A stretch of 53,435 nt of DNA. It comes from an archaeon (lineage in GTDB: Archaea; Nanobdellota; Nanobdellia; Pacearchaeales; GW2011-AR1). Position numbers and translations under genes: made by a program. The DNA lies in contig JABHTJ010000008.1 of NCBI GenBank assembly GCA_018697295.1, forward strand, positions 1-53,435, given 5' to 3'. Below are positions 28,811 through 38,370 of this stretch, one piece after another (within the stretch, counting starts at the first letter, position 1; every line of letters starts with the position of its first letter). The notes below the pieces were generated by a model. The model worked only from the letters and a program-made list of their open reading frames with translations. It searched no databases and was not told where the DNA came from.

Positions 28811-29806
28811 CTAAATAACACCTTCGCTCAAAAAATCTTCATAAGATTTTTCTCCAACTGCTACTAAACATTCTTTGAAAGTTAGAATTGGTTTGGGATA
28901 TTTTGCGAAGTCGTCGATTGCAATTCTTGGACATGCGAGTTCGACAAATGCATCGATATCATAAAAATTCATTAATTTATCTGGAGAGAATTCAGACATA
29001 GTTACCGTAATTACATCTTTGCCAGCATTTTTCATTTTGTCGATTAAGAATTTTGATGAGCCGAACTTTTGTCCAGGTTTTACTTCAGAAATAATAGCTA
29101 CTTTTTTTGCTTGTTTGAATTTGTCGATTGACATGATTCGTTGTTTTAATATTTTATCTCGCACATTTCCCATAGGAGTTATGGTGTTGTTGTAGACATC
29201 GAGTAAGTATACTGGTTTTTCTACTGCGATTGCAGCACCCATTGAATGAAAATTATTTCCGATAACTAAGAATGCGTCGACATCATCTGAAATTGTTTTG
29301 AGACCTCCAAATTCACAACCGATGACGTGTCCAGGATATGCTGCGAATCCTTTTTTGTCTGAGAGGATTACTTCTACCCCATTTTCTTTATAAAATTCGA
29401 TTATATTTTCTACTTCGTGTTTATGTTGGATGGAATATGACAATCCAATTTTTTTGTAATCTTTGAAATATTGTAGAGATTCTTCTAAGAGCTGTTTAAT
29501 ATCGAAGTCATCAATTATTTCAATGTAGAGAATTGGGAATTTTGAATCGATAAATTTTGCGTGACCGAAGTGGATGATTAAATCTGCGCCGACAGATTCT
29601 GCTTCGACAGTTGCTATTGCGCATCCGCCCCACGCAGTTTCGCCAGAGAAAATTACTTCGATGTTGAGATCAGGTATTGATTCGATTGTTTGTTGCACTA
29701 AGAATGCTTTTTGCTTTATTCCTTCGGGTAGTTGAACTAAAACTTTTTTTGGTTTTATTTTTTCTAGTTCGCTGATTAGTTTTGGTAATTCGAAATCGAG
29801 TGCCAT
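28811..29806 (-). CDS. dph2: diphthamide biosynthesis enzyme Dph2
   Basis: KVLVQLPEGIKQKA, TAWGGCAIA, HFGHAKF, ELACPRIAIDDF. Confidence 0.92.
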   Translation of the reverse strand: MALDFELPKLISELEKIKPKKVLVQLPEGIKQKAFLVQQTIESIPDLNIEVIFSGETAWGGCAIATVEAESVGADLIIHFGHAKFIDSKFPILYIEIIDDFDIKQLLEESLQYFKDYKKIGLSYSIQHKHEVENIIEFYKENGVEVILSDKKGFAAYPGHVIGCEFGGLKTISDDVDAFLVIGNNFHSMGAAIAVEKPVYLLDVYNNTITPMGNVRDKILKQRIMSIDKFKQAKKVAIISEVKPGQKFGSSKFLIDKMKNAGKDVITVTMSEFSPDKLMNFYDIDAFVELACPRIAIDDFAKYPKPILTFKECLVAVGEKSYEDFLSEGVI

Positions 29807-29850
29807 GTTGGAAAAGGGAAAGGTGGGTTTTTAGGTGTTTTGGAAGGAGA

Positions 29851-30582
29851 CTAAAACATTCCCTTCTTGCGGATTCCAGAATTAATAATTTCAAAATTAA
29901 AATTTTTGACTGGAAGACTTCGGTGTTTTTGAAGAGTTATTTTTCTTTTAAAATTATTCCCAGATAGTTCGATTAAACATTTGCTCCAGTATTTTAACAA
30001 ATCTCCACCGACCATTGAAACTTTTTTTTCAGAAGCACTATTTTCTTCTTGAAAGCTTGCATATACTTGGTTAGTGATTACTACCGGAATATTTTTTTTA
30101 CGTGCTATTTCATTTAATGTCCTCAACTGGTTTGCAAGATTTCTATTAACGTCTGAGATTTTTTCACTATCTTTTGAACTTATTGCCGAACCCAATTCTA
30201 ATCGATACAACATTGCAATGCTGTCAATGATAATTAGAGAAACTGTTTCTTTTTTTAGATGTGCGAGTAATTTTTGGAATGCTTGTTCTTGTTCTTCAAA
30301 ACTTGTCGGTTTTAATAAAAAAATATTTTGTAAATCATTTTCTATTTCTTCTTTTTCTCCTCGGTGAATTTGTTTGAATCGCTCAGTTGAGAATCCTCCC
30401 TCAGTATCTATAAAGAAAACTTTCTTCCCTTTTTTTGCTAAAGAAGTTGCAACAATCATACATAGATTTGATTTTCCCGAACCACCAGGCCCATAAATAG
30501 TTGTGATAATATCTGACTCGTATCCTCCGTACAAAAATTTGTTTAAATCGTAAGAGCCTGAAGAGATTTTTTCTTGTAACAT
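29851..30582 (-). CDS. radB: DNA repair and recombination protein RadB
   Basis: YGPGGSGKSNLCM Walker A, FIDTEGGFS, LIIIDSIAMLYRLE, NQVYASF. Confidence 0.9.
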   Translation of the reverse strand: MLQEKISSGSYDLNKFLYGGYESDIITTIYGPGGSGKSNLCMIVATSLAKKGKKVFFIDTEGGFSTERFKQIHRGEKEEIENDLQNIFLLKPTSFEEQEQAFQKLLAHLKKETVSLIIIDSIAMLYRLELGSAISSKDSEKISDVNRNLANQLRTLNEIARKKNIPVVITNQVYASFQEENSASEKKVSMVGGDLLKYWSKCLIELSGNNFKRKITLQKHRSLPVKNFNFEIINSGIRKKGMF

Positions 30583-30642
30583 GATAGTTTTAACTTTAGA
30601 ATTATTAAAAACATTTATATAGTTTAGAGAATGAGAGTTATT

Positions 30643-31044
30643 ATGGCAAAGAAGGTGATGAAGAAAAAAGTTTCTAAAAAAGTTGTTAGAAGACCTGCAG
30701 TAAAGAAAAAAGTTGTTAGAAAACCTGTTACAGTTAGAAAAATTTCTAAAAAAGTTGTTAAGCGTTCTGCGAAGAGATCACGTCCAAAAACTACTCAAGT
30801 TAAAACTGTTACACGGAATGCTTCTGGAGGAAAACGAGTAAATTGGATTTTAGTATTACTTATTTCTATTTTTCTTGGAATTTTTGGAGTGGATCGATTT
30901 TTAATGGGGAAAATTTGGACCGGAATTTTAAAATTATTAATTACACTTAGTACTGTCTTTGTATTTGGATGGATTTGGTGGTTAATTGATGTTATTTTAA
31001 TTGCTTCAAAGTATAATTTTAGCGGTGTTGTTTGGGTAGATTAA
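30643..31044 (+). CDS. TM2-domain membrane protein with lysine-rich N-terminal extension
   Basis: KKKVSKKVVRRPAVKKKVVRKP... then LGIFGVDRFLMGKIWTGILKL...WWLIDVILI. Confidence 0.82.
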   Translation: MAKKVMKKKVSKKVVRRPAVKKKVVRKPVTVRKISKKVVKRSAKRSRPKTTQVKTVTRNASGGKRVNWILVLLISIFLGIFGVDRFLMGKIWTGILKLLITLSTVFVFGWIWWLIDVILIASKYNFSGVVWVD

Positions 31045-31045
31045 G

Positions 31046-31333
31046 ATGGATTTAAAAAAGGAACCAACAGGAGAGCGTAAAGAGCTTTTATGGAGAATTT
31101 TGGTCGCAATAGTTTCTGGGATTATTTTAGGAGTTTGGAGATATTTAATTTTAGTTCTTGGAGTAGTCCATTTTCTCATAGTCTTGTTTTCTGGAAAAAG
31201 AGAGCAGGGTCTCGCTGACTTTAGTGAATATTGGAATACTGAAACATACCGCTATATCAAATATTTGACTTTCGTGACTAATGAGCGACCATTTCCATTT
31301 ACATCGATGCAACAGATGAGCAAGTTTGAATAA
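31046..31333 (+). CDS. DUF4389-like membrane protein
   Basis: GVVHFLIVLFSGKREQGLADFSEYWNTETYRYIKYLTFVTNERPFPF. Confidence 0.72.
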   Translation: MDLKKEPTGERKELLWRILVAIVSGIILGVWRYLILVLGVVHFLIVLFSGKREQGLADFSEYWNTETYRYIKYLTFVTNERPFPFTSMQQMSKFE

Positions 31334-31341
31334 TTTTTAAG

Positions 31342-32778
31342 ATGAAACCTACTAAAAAAGATCCAAAAGAGAAAATTGTAATTATTCTAATAGGGTTTTT
31401 TCTTATACTTTCTTTGACGAGTATTTTTTTACTTAAAGCTCGACTTACAGGGGAGCAAGAAAATTCATTACAAAATTCTCCAATAATTTCTAATCGACTT
31501 CGTTATATCGCAGAATGTAAAGAACCATTATTTATGGCACTCGAGAAACAAACAGAAGGATCGTGTGGTACTTCCTGTATTCCAGATCATCCACCAATTA
31601 CATTGCACCATTACGGGAAGTGTAAAACGAATAAAAAAGGAATTCTTAAAAGTTTTAACTTGGGAGATTCATTTATGGAAGACTTTGTAGGAGATGGGGA
31701 TGGGGATGGGTTTAGAGAAGTTGTTTTAATCCCTTTGGAAGATTCCCAAGTATTTTATGTGTATTCGGGAAAAACAGGAAATTTAGTCATTCAAAAAAAT
31801 ATTGGAGTTCCAATCAAGAAGATATTTGGATTAGAAGATGTTAATGGAGATGGAAAGGGAGATGTTGCAATACGAATAGCAAATGGATTGGTGAGTGGTT
31901 CTGGACAGATAGAATTTAGTAAAGTTAGAATCTATGATGGAGCTACAGGAAACCTAATTTCTGAAATTAATCCATCATCCGAACAAGCATGGGAGCAATT
32001 CGGAGATTATGTTGAAAACCTTGGAGATTTAAATGGAAATGGAATGAATGAACTGGGAATCTCAAGTCCGAAGTACGATTCTACAATTGATGTAGCCCAT
32101 AATGGCGGAAAAACTAGGATTTATTCATTTAGTCAAGGCTCGTTTAATGAATTAGACGCTGTTTTCGGAGCTCAAGGAAATTTTGATGGGATAACTGGTA
32201 TTGGCCCCTTGGGAAATTTAAATGGAGGAAGTGATAAAGAATTTTATATTAGTGGAGATGATATAATGTCTGTATACTCATTCACCTCAGGAAATGGTGT
32301 ATTCCTTAAAGAAATTGTCGTTGAAGCAAGTTTACCGATAATAAACTTTGCAGAAGCAATAGACTTTACAAATGATGGAAATAAAGAATTGATCATTGCA
32401 CAACCAAAGGCATACTCTCTCCTACAAGGAATTTTTGGTCTCGTAGAGATCTATGATCCAAACCTTGTAACTCTTTACTGGAGCAAGACAAATGAAAAGA
32501 TACTTAGTTTAGATAGTCAGCTAAACACTCATTTCGGAAGAGATATTGCAATAATAGATGATATAACTGGAGATGGAATTGAAGAATTGGTTATATCGGC
32601 TTCCGGAGGATGGGCAAAACATAATTATAATAATTGGATGGGAGACTTAAATCATCCTTATCAAAAGGTTGCGGGAGTAATCTATATCCTTGATGTTGTT
32701 CAAGATGAAGTAATTCAAAGATATTTAGGGGATGTTGAATACCAAGGACTTGGACACCGATTAACTTCTATTGAATAA
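31342..32778 (+). CDS. membrane-anchored FG-GAP/VCBS beta-propeller protein
   Basis: N-terminal TM; Ca-binding DGDGDGF, DVNGDGKGD, DLNGNGMNE, DITGDGIEE loops. Confidence 0.87.
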   Translation: MKPTKKDPKEKIVIILIGFFLILSLTSIFLLKARLTGEQENSLQNSPIISNRLRYIAECKEPLFMALEKQTEGSCGTSCIPDHPPITLHHYGKCKTNKKGILKSFNLGDSFMEDFVGDGDGDGFREVVLIPLEDSQVFYVYSGKTGNLVIQKNIGVPIKKIFGLEDVNGDGKGDVAIRIANGLVSGSGQIEFSKVRIYDGATGNLISEINPSSEQAWEQFGDYVENLGDLNGNGMNELGISSPKYDSTIDVAHNGGKTRIYSFSQGSFNELDAVFGAQGNFDGITGIGPLGNLNGGSDKEFYISGDDIMSVYSFTSGNGVFLKEIVVEASLPIINFAEAIDFTNDGNKELIIAQPKAYSLLQGIFGLVEIYDPNLVTLYWSKTNEKILSLDSQLNTHFGRDIAIIDDITGDGIEELVISASGGWAKHNYNNWMGDLNHPYQKVAGVIYILDVVQDEVIQRYLGDVEYQGLGHRLTSIE

Positions 32779-32790
32779 TTAAGGTTAGAA

Positions 32791-32838
32791 TTATTCAAAC
32801 TTCTTAAAATCGGGAACTATAGAATCAATATCTTCTTT
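32791..32838. repeat. displaced copy of rpoL 3' end (left)
   Basis: about 80% identical to 33211-33258, offset exactly 420 bp; encodes EDIDSIVPDFKKFE* on minus strand. Confidence 0.8.
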
Positions 32839-33151
32839 CGTCAAGGTCATCATCAGCATGATGAAAATCCTCTAAGATACGACTTGCTAATTCTCCATAC
32901 CCCTTCTTTACAGAAACTAACTGGACTGTATTGTTTCCTTCAGTTTCATTAACTCTAAAAATATATCCTTGAGGGTTGTATTCTAAATCTACTGGGAGCA
33001 AGTAATTTGCCTCATCTACTTGGCCAGCGATTCCGCGATAAGGGCGCTTCATAGAACTTTCTAATCCCTCGGCAGAACTTACAGTTATTTTTAAAGTTGT
33101 TGAGGTCGAATGCAATATGCAGTCATTGTCAAAAAAATCTCAAATATCCAT
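32825..33151 (-). pseudogene. hypothetical accessory gene with in-frame TGA at codon 4 (ORF track calls 32825..33115 from TTG)
   Basis: MDI[TGA]DFFDNDCILHSTSTTLKITVSSAEG...; TATA box CTTATAAA at 33173-33180, 22 nt upstream of ATG 33151. Confidence 0.55.
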
Positions 33152-33172
33152 AGAATGAATAAATGAGAGTTA

Positions 33173-33180
33173 TTTATAAG
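33173..33180 (-). promoter_or_regulatory. TATA box of the 32825..33151 gene
   Basis: CTTATAAA on minus strand, same 22-nt spacing as other leaderless genes here. Confidence 0.5.
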
Positions 33181-33210
33181 ATTTTGTATAAGGAGAAAAG
33201 GAGGCAGGGT

Positions 33211-33465
33211 TTATTTCAATTTCTTAAAATCAGTAACTGCAGAATCAATTTCTTTTTCAAGATTTTTGATTGCATCTTTCAAAACTTTTTTTGCGTTGTC
33301 CGCTTCAATATGAAGAATGGGGTTTTTCGTTGGATGTTCTCTTTTCCAAACAGAAACTTTAGCCCCTGCATTGTTTGCATATACTCTAAGCACTTCTGCA
33401 AGAGTTACACTTGCGATTTCAATATCTAAGCTAGACTTTTCATCATTAATAATTTTTACTTCCAT
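33211..33465 (-). CDS. rpoL: DNA-directed RNA polymerase subunit L
   Basis: TLAEVLRVYANNAGAKVSVWKREHPTKNPILHIEAD... Confidence 0.82.
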   Translation of the reverse strand: MEVKIINDEKSSLDIEIASVTLAEVLRVYANNAGAKVSVWKREHPTKNPILHIEADNAKKVLKDAIKNLEKEIDSAVTDFKKLK

Positions 33466-33539
33466 ATTAGTAATTAATAATTTTGGTTTTTAAAGTTTTG
33501 GATGCGAGTACTAAGGTGAAGATTTCGCTATTCCGAGAA

Positions 33540-33561
33540 TCCTAGTTAACCAAAACTAGGA
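33540..33561 (-). terminator. 8-bp perfect hairpin directly 3' of rad50
   Basis: TCCTAGTT-AACCAA-AACTAGGA, 9 nt beyond rad50 stop. Confidence 0.4.
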
Positions 33562-33570
33562 ATAATAAAA

Positions 33571-35625
33571 TTAAGAAGCTCCACCACTAATCTGGCTCTT
33601 ATCGGTTTTTTCAACTCTTCTAATGTGGTCTACGAATCCTTCAATTTTTTCTTCGTGACTAACAATTATCATTTGTTCTGCCTTTAGTTGATCAAAGATA
33701 TCTCGCATTTTTTCAATTTGTTCTATTGCAAATCCGTCAGTTGGTTCGTCTAGAATTACAATATCTTTTGTTTTAATTTTTGAGAGCATGGAATTTAGCA
33801 CCTGATTTAATGAAAGTCTGTATGCGAGAGCAACTGCTGTTCTTTCTCCTCCGGATAAAAAATCATATTCGATTTCATAATCTTGGTTTGATATGATCGG
33901 GGTAAAATCTTCGTTTAGACGTACTGATAATGCATCTGGGACTAATACTGCAAACCACTCGCAAAAAATTGATGAGAATTCAATTCTTAATTTGGCCATA
34001 ACATTTTTTTCAGTTACATTAATTAGCGTAATGAATTTTTCCTGAACCCAATCTTGTAATTCTCTTAAGAAATTTATTTCCTTTCGAAGTCTTTCTTTTC
34101 CCTGAATTTCTTGACGTAATTCTTCGAGCCGATTCATTACTAATTCTAACTCTTTATTTTTTGTCGCACTTTCGATCTGATTTACCCTAATTTCATTATT
34201 TAAAATTTCTGAATCATTGAGAATTTTTTTATATATTTCTTCTGATTCTTCAAAATTAATTATTTGATTTTTTAATTCATCTAGTTCTTTTTCAAGCGCA
34301 ATTATTTCATTTCTTACCCTATCTAAAATAAAGGCATCACTTTTGATTTTTGTTTGTAATGTATTTTGATGATTATGCTTTATTTTATTTTGTTCCAAGG
34401 TACTTTTATCAAATTCATATCCTCTCACTAAATCTTTTTCTTTGTCGAGAATTTTTATGATGCCTGCTTTTTCAATAATTTTTTGATCCAATTCCCTATT
34501 GATATCATCTATTTCAAAATTACTTCTCTTAGAAATTTTCTCTTTATGTTCGTGTCCTACGGACTGAAAACATGTTGGACAATTTTCTAAAGAGATAACT
34601 TTTTCTTTTAATCTCGTCGGAGTTTCTTTTCTTGATTCTAAAACCGAAATTTCTGAGTGAATACTTAGAACTTTTTGTGAAGATTCTTCGACTAATTTTT
34701 GATGTTTTTCATACAGCTCTTTTACTGCTGCGAGTCTTTCATGAGAGAAGTCAATTTCCTGACTTGTTTGTTTTTGGAGAATGAGGATTTCTTTTTTCAT
34801 ACGACTTTCTATATCTTTTTTTCCATGCAGCCGGATATTTGTGTTATCAATTGTGGCAATTATTTTTTTATTCTCTTCTATTACTTCATTGATTTTTTCC
34901 TTTTTTTTATCAAGCTCTTCTTTTTCCATAATTAGTTTTGTGCGAGAAATGTTTAAAGTATTTGAATCTCTTGAAAGAATTATTTTCTTTTCATTTTCGA
35001 TTACAAATTTTTCTTTTAATAAATTTAATTCAGACCCAAGAACTTCTTTTATTTTTATTTGCTCTTTTATTTTTTGGAGAAGAATTCCTGCATTGTCTTT
35101 TATTCTTTTGTACCTATCAATTCCAAAAATGTGACGTAAAGTGTCGAGACGAACTTCTGGCCTTTCCTCGATTATAGATTTCATTTCTTCTTGAGGAGTA
35201 TAGACGGTGAATTTGTATAGGAGGTTTGATTTTTTTGCGAATTCTTTTGGATAGTTTAGAAGTCTCATTACTCTGTCTTTCATTTCGGAAGTTGAGATTT
35301 CTTCTAAACCTAATGAAGTAGTTATGCTATTTGAATCTTGGGTGATGCTTCCATTTTTGCTTTTTTTAATTGTTCTCTCGAGCGTAATTGTTTCTCCTTC
35401 TATTTCTACTTCAAGCTTGGCATATGCAGTGTCTTGCCCAGTTCTTAGAATCGATGCTCCTTTTTGTCCTGGCTGTAAACCGAATAATGCAAATTGTATT
35501 CCCAAAAGAATTGAAGTTTTTCCTGCCCCAATTTCTCCCGATAAAAGAATTGAACCTTTTGGGAAAGTGATTTCTAAATCCTCATAGCTTCGAATATTTT
35601 TTATATGTAGTTTTTTGAAAATCAT
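33571..35625 (-). CDS. rad50: Rad50 double-strand break repair ATPase
   Basis: GEIGAGKTSILLGIQFALFG, zinc hook CPTC, FLSGGERTAVALAYRLSL, ILDEPTDGF. Confidence 0.95.
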   Translation of the reverse strand: MIFKKLHIKNIRSYEDLEITFPKGSILLSGEIGAGKTSILLGIQFALFGLQPGQKGASILRTGQDTAYAKLEVEIEGETITLERTIKKSKNGSITQDSNSITTSLGLEEISTSEMKDRVMRLLNYPKEFAKKSNLLYKFTVYTPQEEMKSIIEERPEVRLDTLRHIFGIDRYKRIKDNAGILLQKIKEQIKIKEVLGSELNLLKEKFVIENEKKIILSRDSNTLNISRTKLIMEKEELDKKKEKINEVIEENKKIIATIDNTNIRLHGKKDIESRMKKEILILQKQTSQEIDFSHERLAAVKELYEKHQKLVEESSQKVLSIHSEISVLESRKETPTRLKEKVISLENCPTCFQSVGHEHKEKISKRSNFEIDDINRELDQKIIEKAGIIKILDKEKDLVRGYEFDKSTLEQNKIKHNHQNTLQTKIKSDAFILDRVRNEIIALEKELDELKNQIINFEESEEIYKKILNDSEILNNEIRVNQIESATKNKELELVMNRLEELRQEIQGKERLRKEINFLRELQDWVQEKFITLINVTEKNVMAKLRIEFSSIFCEWFAVLVPDALSVRLNEDFTPIISNQDYEIEYDFLSGGERTAVALAYRLSLNQVLNSMLSKIKTKDIVILDEPTDGFAIEQIEKMRDIFDQLKAEQMIIVSHEEKIEGFVDHIRRVEKTDKSQISGGAS

Positions 35626-36821
35626 TCGAGCTGCCTCATTTCTAGAAGATCTTTTAATTCTGAGAGAAGACGATCTTCAAACACTGCAGATTTTTCATCT
35701 TCTGCTTTCTCCATCGATAAAACGTTCATCAAAGTAGGAAGGTATTTTGTGAAATTATTTTTTGAATTTACGGTTGAAAATTCTTTGAAAATTCTCTCTT
35801 CAACTTTCTCAATATTGTCCGAATCATTTTCTCCAGCATCAAAATCCTGAGATTCCAATTTTAAGGAAGACATGTTTCTCAAAAAAACATAAGCCCCTTT
35901 TTTCTTGACGAAATCTTCTATTTCCTTGAAGTTTATATCTCCTGCTTTTCCAATTTGAATAATTCCTCTTAATTTGAGAAGAGTTATTTTATCATTTAAA
36001 TTGTGTTTGTCTAATTCAGAGATTATTTTTTGCGTCGCAGTTAGTCCGTTATCAATATCAACAATCACTAAAGAAACTTCTTTTAGAGGAATTTGAATTC
36101 TCTTCGTATTGGTCTTGTTATTTTCAATTTCAACCAGGACAAAACTTCCGCATTTTAGATCAATTAATTCCTGAAAATTTGCAGGAAATGTAGGTGTCGG
36201 ATATACAAACCTTGAATCATTTAATGTTTCATTGTAATATTTGTGGATGTGACCGAAAGCATAATAATCTGCCAAAGGTAATTTTTCTTTTTCTATCGAA
36301 TCCATGGGGATGGTTCCGACTACATCTTTGATGGTCGTGTGAAGCATAAAAATTGTAAATGCATTTAACTTTTCGAAGTGAACTTTTTTTAAATCTTCAA
36401 TTTCCATTCCGGATTTTTTCCCTGGATATCCAAAGATTGCAATATCTTCATGATATGTCGGTTCCAAATTTATTCTTCCAGATTCATCTGTTGTGAACTT
36501 CTCTACATTTTTACAAAATCCTGCTTTTTCTAATACGTCCAAAAATGTTTTTCCTGAAGTTGAAAAATCATGACTTCCTGCGATTAAATAAACAGGAATA
36601 TTGTTGTCATGGATTTTTTTGAATTCTTGGAAAGTTTCTTTTAAGATTTCTATTGAAGGATATGCTGAATCGAATAAATCTCCCGCTATTAAAATAAAAT
36701 CTACTTTAGTTTCAATACAAATATCAACTATTTTTCTAAATGACTCAAAGTTTATTTTTTGCAATTCGGGCTGTCTCCAGCAACCCAAATGACAATCTGC
36801 CATATGCGCGAATGTTACCAT
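35622..36821 (-). CDS. mre11: Mre11 nuclease
   Basis: FAHMADCHLGCW, LIAGDLFDS, AGSHDF, FGHIHKY; ATGA overlap with rad50. Confidence 0.93.
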   Translation of the reverse strand: MVTFAHMADCHLGCWRQPELQKINFESFRKIVDICIETKVDFILIAGDLFDSAYPSIEILKETFQEFKKIHDNNIPVYLIAGSHDFSTSGKTFLDVLEKAGFCKNVEKFTTDESGRINLEPTYHEDIAIFGYPGKKSGMEIEDLKKVHFEKLNAFTIFMLHTTIKDVVGTIPMDSIEKEKLPLADYYAFGHIHKYYNETLNDSRFVYPTPTFPANFQELIDLKCGSFVLVEIENNKTNTKRIQIPLKEVSLVIVDIDNGLTATQKIISELDKHNLNDKITLLKLRGIIQIGKAGDINFKEIEDFVKKKGAYVFLRNMSSLKLESQDFDAGENDSDNIEKVEERIFKEFSTVNSKNNFTKYLPTLMNVLSMEKAEDEKSAVFEDRLLSELKDLLEMRQLE

Positions 36822-36945
36822 CTTTTGACCATAGTAGAAAGCAGAGAAGCGATATTTAAAGATAGTTGTGGTTTAGTTAATTGTTGGTAGAAACTATACT
36901 TTTTAGGAGAATAAAACTTATATAACTTTGAGTTTTTAGAGGAGA

Positions 36946-37284
36946 ATGGTGGACATTTTAGAAAGAGAGGTTGATGAAGTTGAAAATTTGGCCTCTCCAG
37001 AAAAAGTAACTATTAATTTATTGGATTTGGTGGGAGAACTTAGTCGAGTTGGAAGATTTTATACGCGATTTGTTGAAGGAACCGATCCTTCAACATTGAC
37101 TTTTGAGAAATACCCTGTTTCTAGAAAATCTTTTTTAGATGTTGCAAGTTATGCTATTGAGAAAGTTGAAGAGGCACGATCTCGAGAGGATTCGGAACAA
37201 TTAACGGCCTATTGGGATTGGGCTGTAAGAGGTTATGAGTTAATTGAATCGGCAACAATTGTTTATTGGCCCAAATTTAATTAA
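36946..37284 (+). CDS. hypothetical helical protein
   Basis: ORF track, coding-like composition. Confidence 0.55.
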   Translation: MVDILEREVDEVENLASPEKVTINLLDLVGELSRVGRFYTRFVEGTDPSTLTFEKYPVSRKSFLDVASYAIEKVEEARSREDSEQLTAYWDWAVRGYELIESATIVYWPKFN

Positions 37285-37813
37285 ATTCTAAAATTAATAG
37301 TTCTTCCATAAAGATTTTTTTTCGTGCAACTATTTTTGTACTGAATTTTTTTATTTTATTCATTGGTGTAAGACTTGAGATTAAAAGAAATATTTTTCCA
37401 TTTTTATTTAAATGGTCTTTTGCTTGTTGGATAAATTTTAGAGAAATTTCATCTCCCTTGAGCCCTCCAGTTGTTGCAAGTTGAGAATCTTTTGGTTCTC
37501 GTTTATCTTGTGGAAGATAGGGTGCATTGAAGACAATTATGTCGAAAGAGTTTTTTAGATTTTTGAAAAGATTTGTGTGAATCTTGTTGATTTTTTGTTT
37601 GTTTAATTTTTTTATCGCTTTTTCATTTATGTCTGCTGCAGTGATGTTTTCTTTTTTTAGAAACTTCGTGGCGGTTAAAGCTAGAATTCCAGAACCAGTC
37701 CCCATATCAAGAAAAGTTAGAGAATCTTTTTCTTTAGTGCTTTTTTTAGAAAAGAAATTCTCTAAAAATTCTTTGAAGAAAAAAGAATCGTCAGAGGGTT
37801 CATAGATCTCCAT
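37277..37813 (-). CDS. HemK/Mtq2-like N5-glutamine methyltransferase
   Basis: YEPSDDSFF, DMGTGSGILALTA, VFNAPYLP (NPPY variant). Confidence 0.85.
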   Translation of the reverse strand: MEIYEPSDDSFFFKEFLENFFSKKSTKEKDSLTFLDMGTGSGILALTATKFLKKENITAADINEKAIKKLNKQKINKIHTNLFKNLKNSFDIIVFNAPYLPQDKREPKDSQLATTGGLKGDEISLKFIQQAKDHLNKNGKIFLLISSLTPMNKIKKFSTKIVARKKIFMEELLILEFN

Positions 37814-37816
37814 TTT

Positions 37817-38128
37817 TTAAAAGAATTTATCCCAGAATAACCCTGCTAAAAGTGCTAAAATCATTACGAGCGTGATTACTATAATTAATGAAAGTATTAC
37901 TATTTTTTTAGCATTTCCTTTAGGATTTTTTGATTTTGTTGAAAGTAATTTTCTTGTAGGGAGGAGTGGTTCTTGTGAATCTTGAACTTGAACCGTCTGA
38001 GAAGGTTGCAGAGGTTTTGAATTAAAGACATTTTTTATTTTTGAAAAGAATGACTTTTTATCTTGGACAGGAAGAGGTTTTGATTGAAGGGTTTTTTCTC
38101 TTTGAATTTGAACTCCAGAAGCATCCAT
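37817..38128 (-). CDS. membrane protein with C-terminal TM; coding likely extends upstream toward ~38385 without ATG/GTG/TTG
   Basis: upstream in-frame KNAIERGDSLEKATRSFYNAGYTPEDITAASNSQVLREFIGAQG. Confidence 0.6.
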   Translation of the reverse strand: MDASGVQIQREKTLQSKPLPVQDKKSFFSKIKNVFNSKPLQPSQTVQVQDSQEPLLPTRKLLSTKSKNPKGNAKKIVILSLIIVITLVMILALLAGLFWDKFF

Positions 38129-38370
38129 ATATTTTTCTTGCTCTTCTTCTGCTATCGGTACAACTTCTGAAGAGGTGGAAGAAGTTTGCCCAGTCCCTTG
38201 AGCCCCTATAAATTCTCTTAGAACTTGCGAATTACTTGCAGCAGTTATATCTTCTGGAGTATACCCTGCATTGTAAAAACTTCTAGTTGCTTTTTCGAGG
38301 CTATCTCCCCTCTCAATAGCATTTTTTAGTCCGCCAATTAACTCTTGTACAACTTTTTCATTAGATTTTT

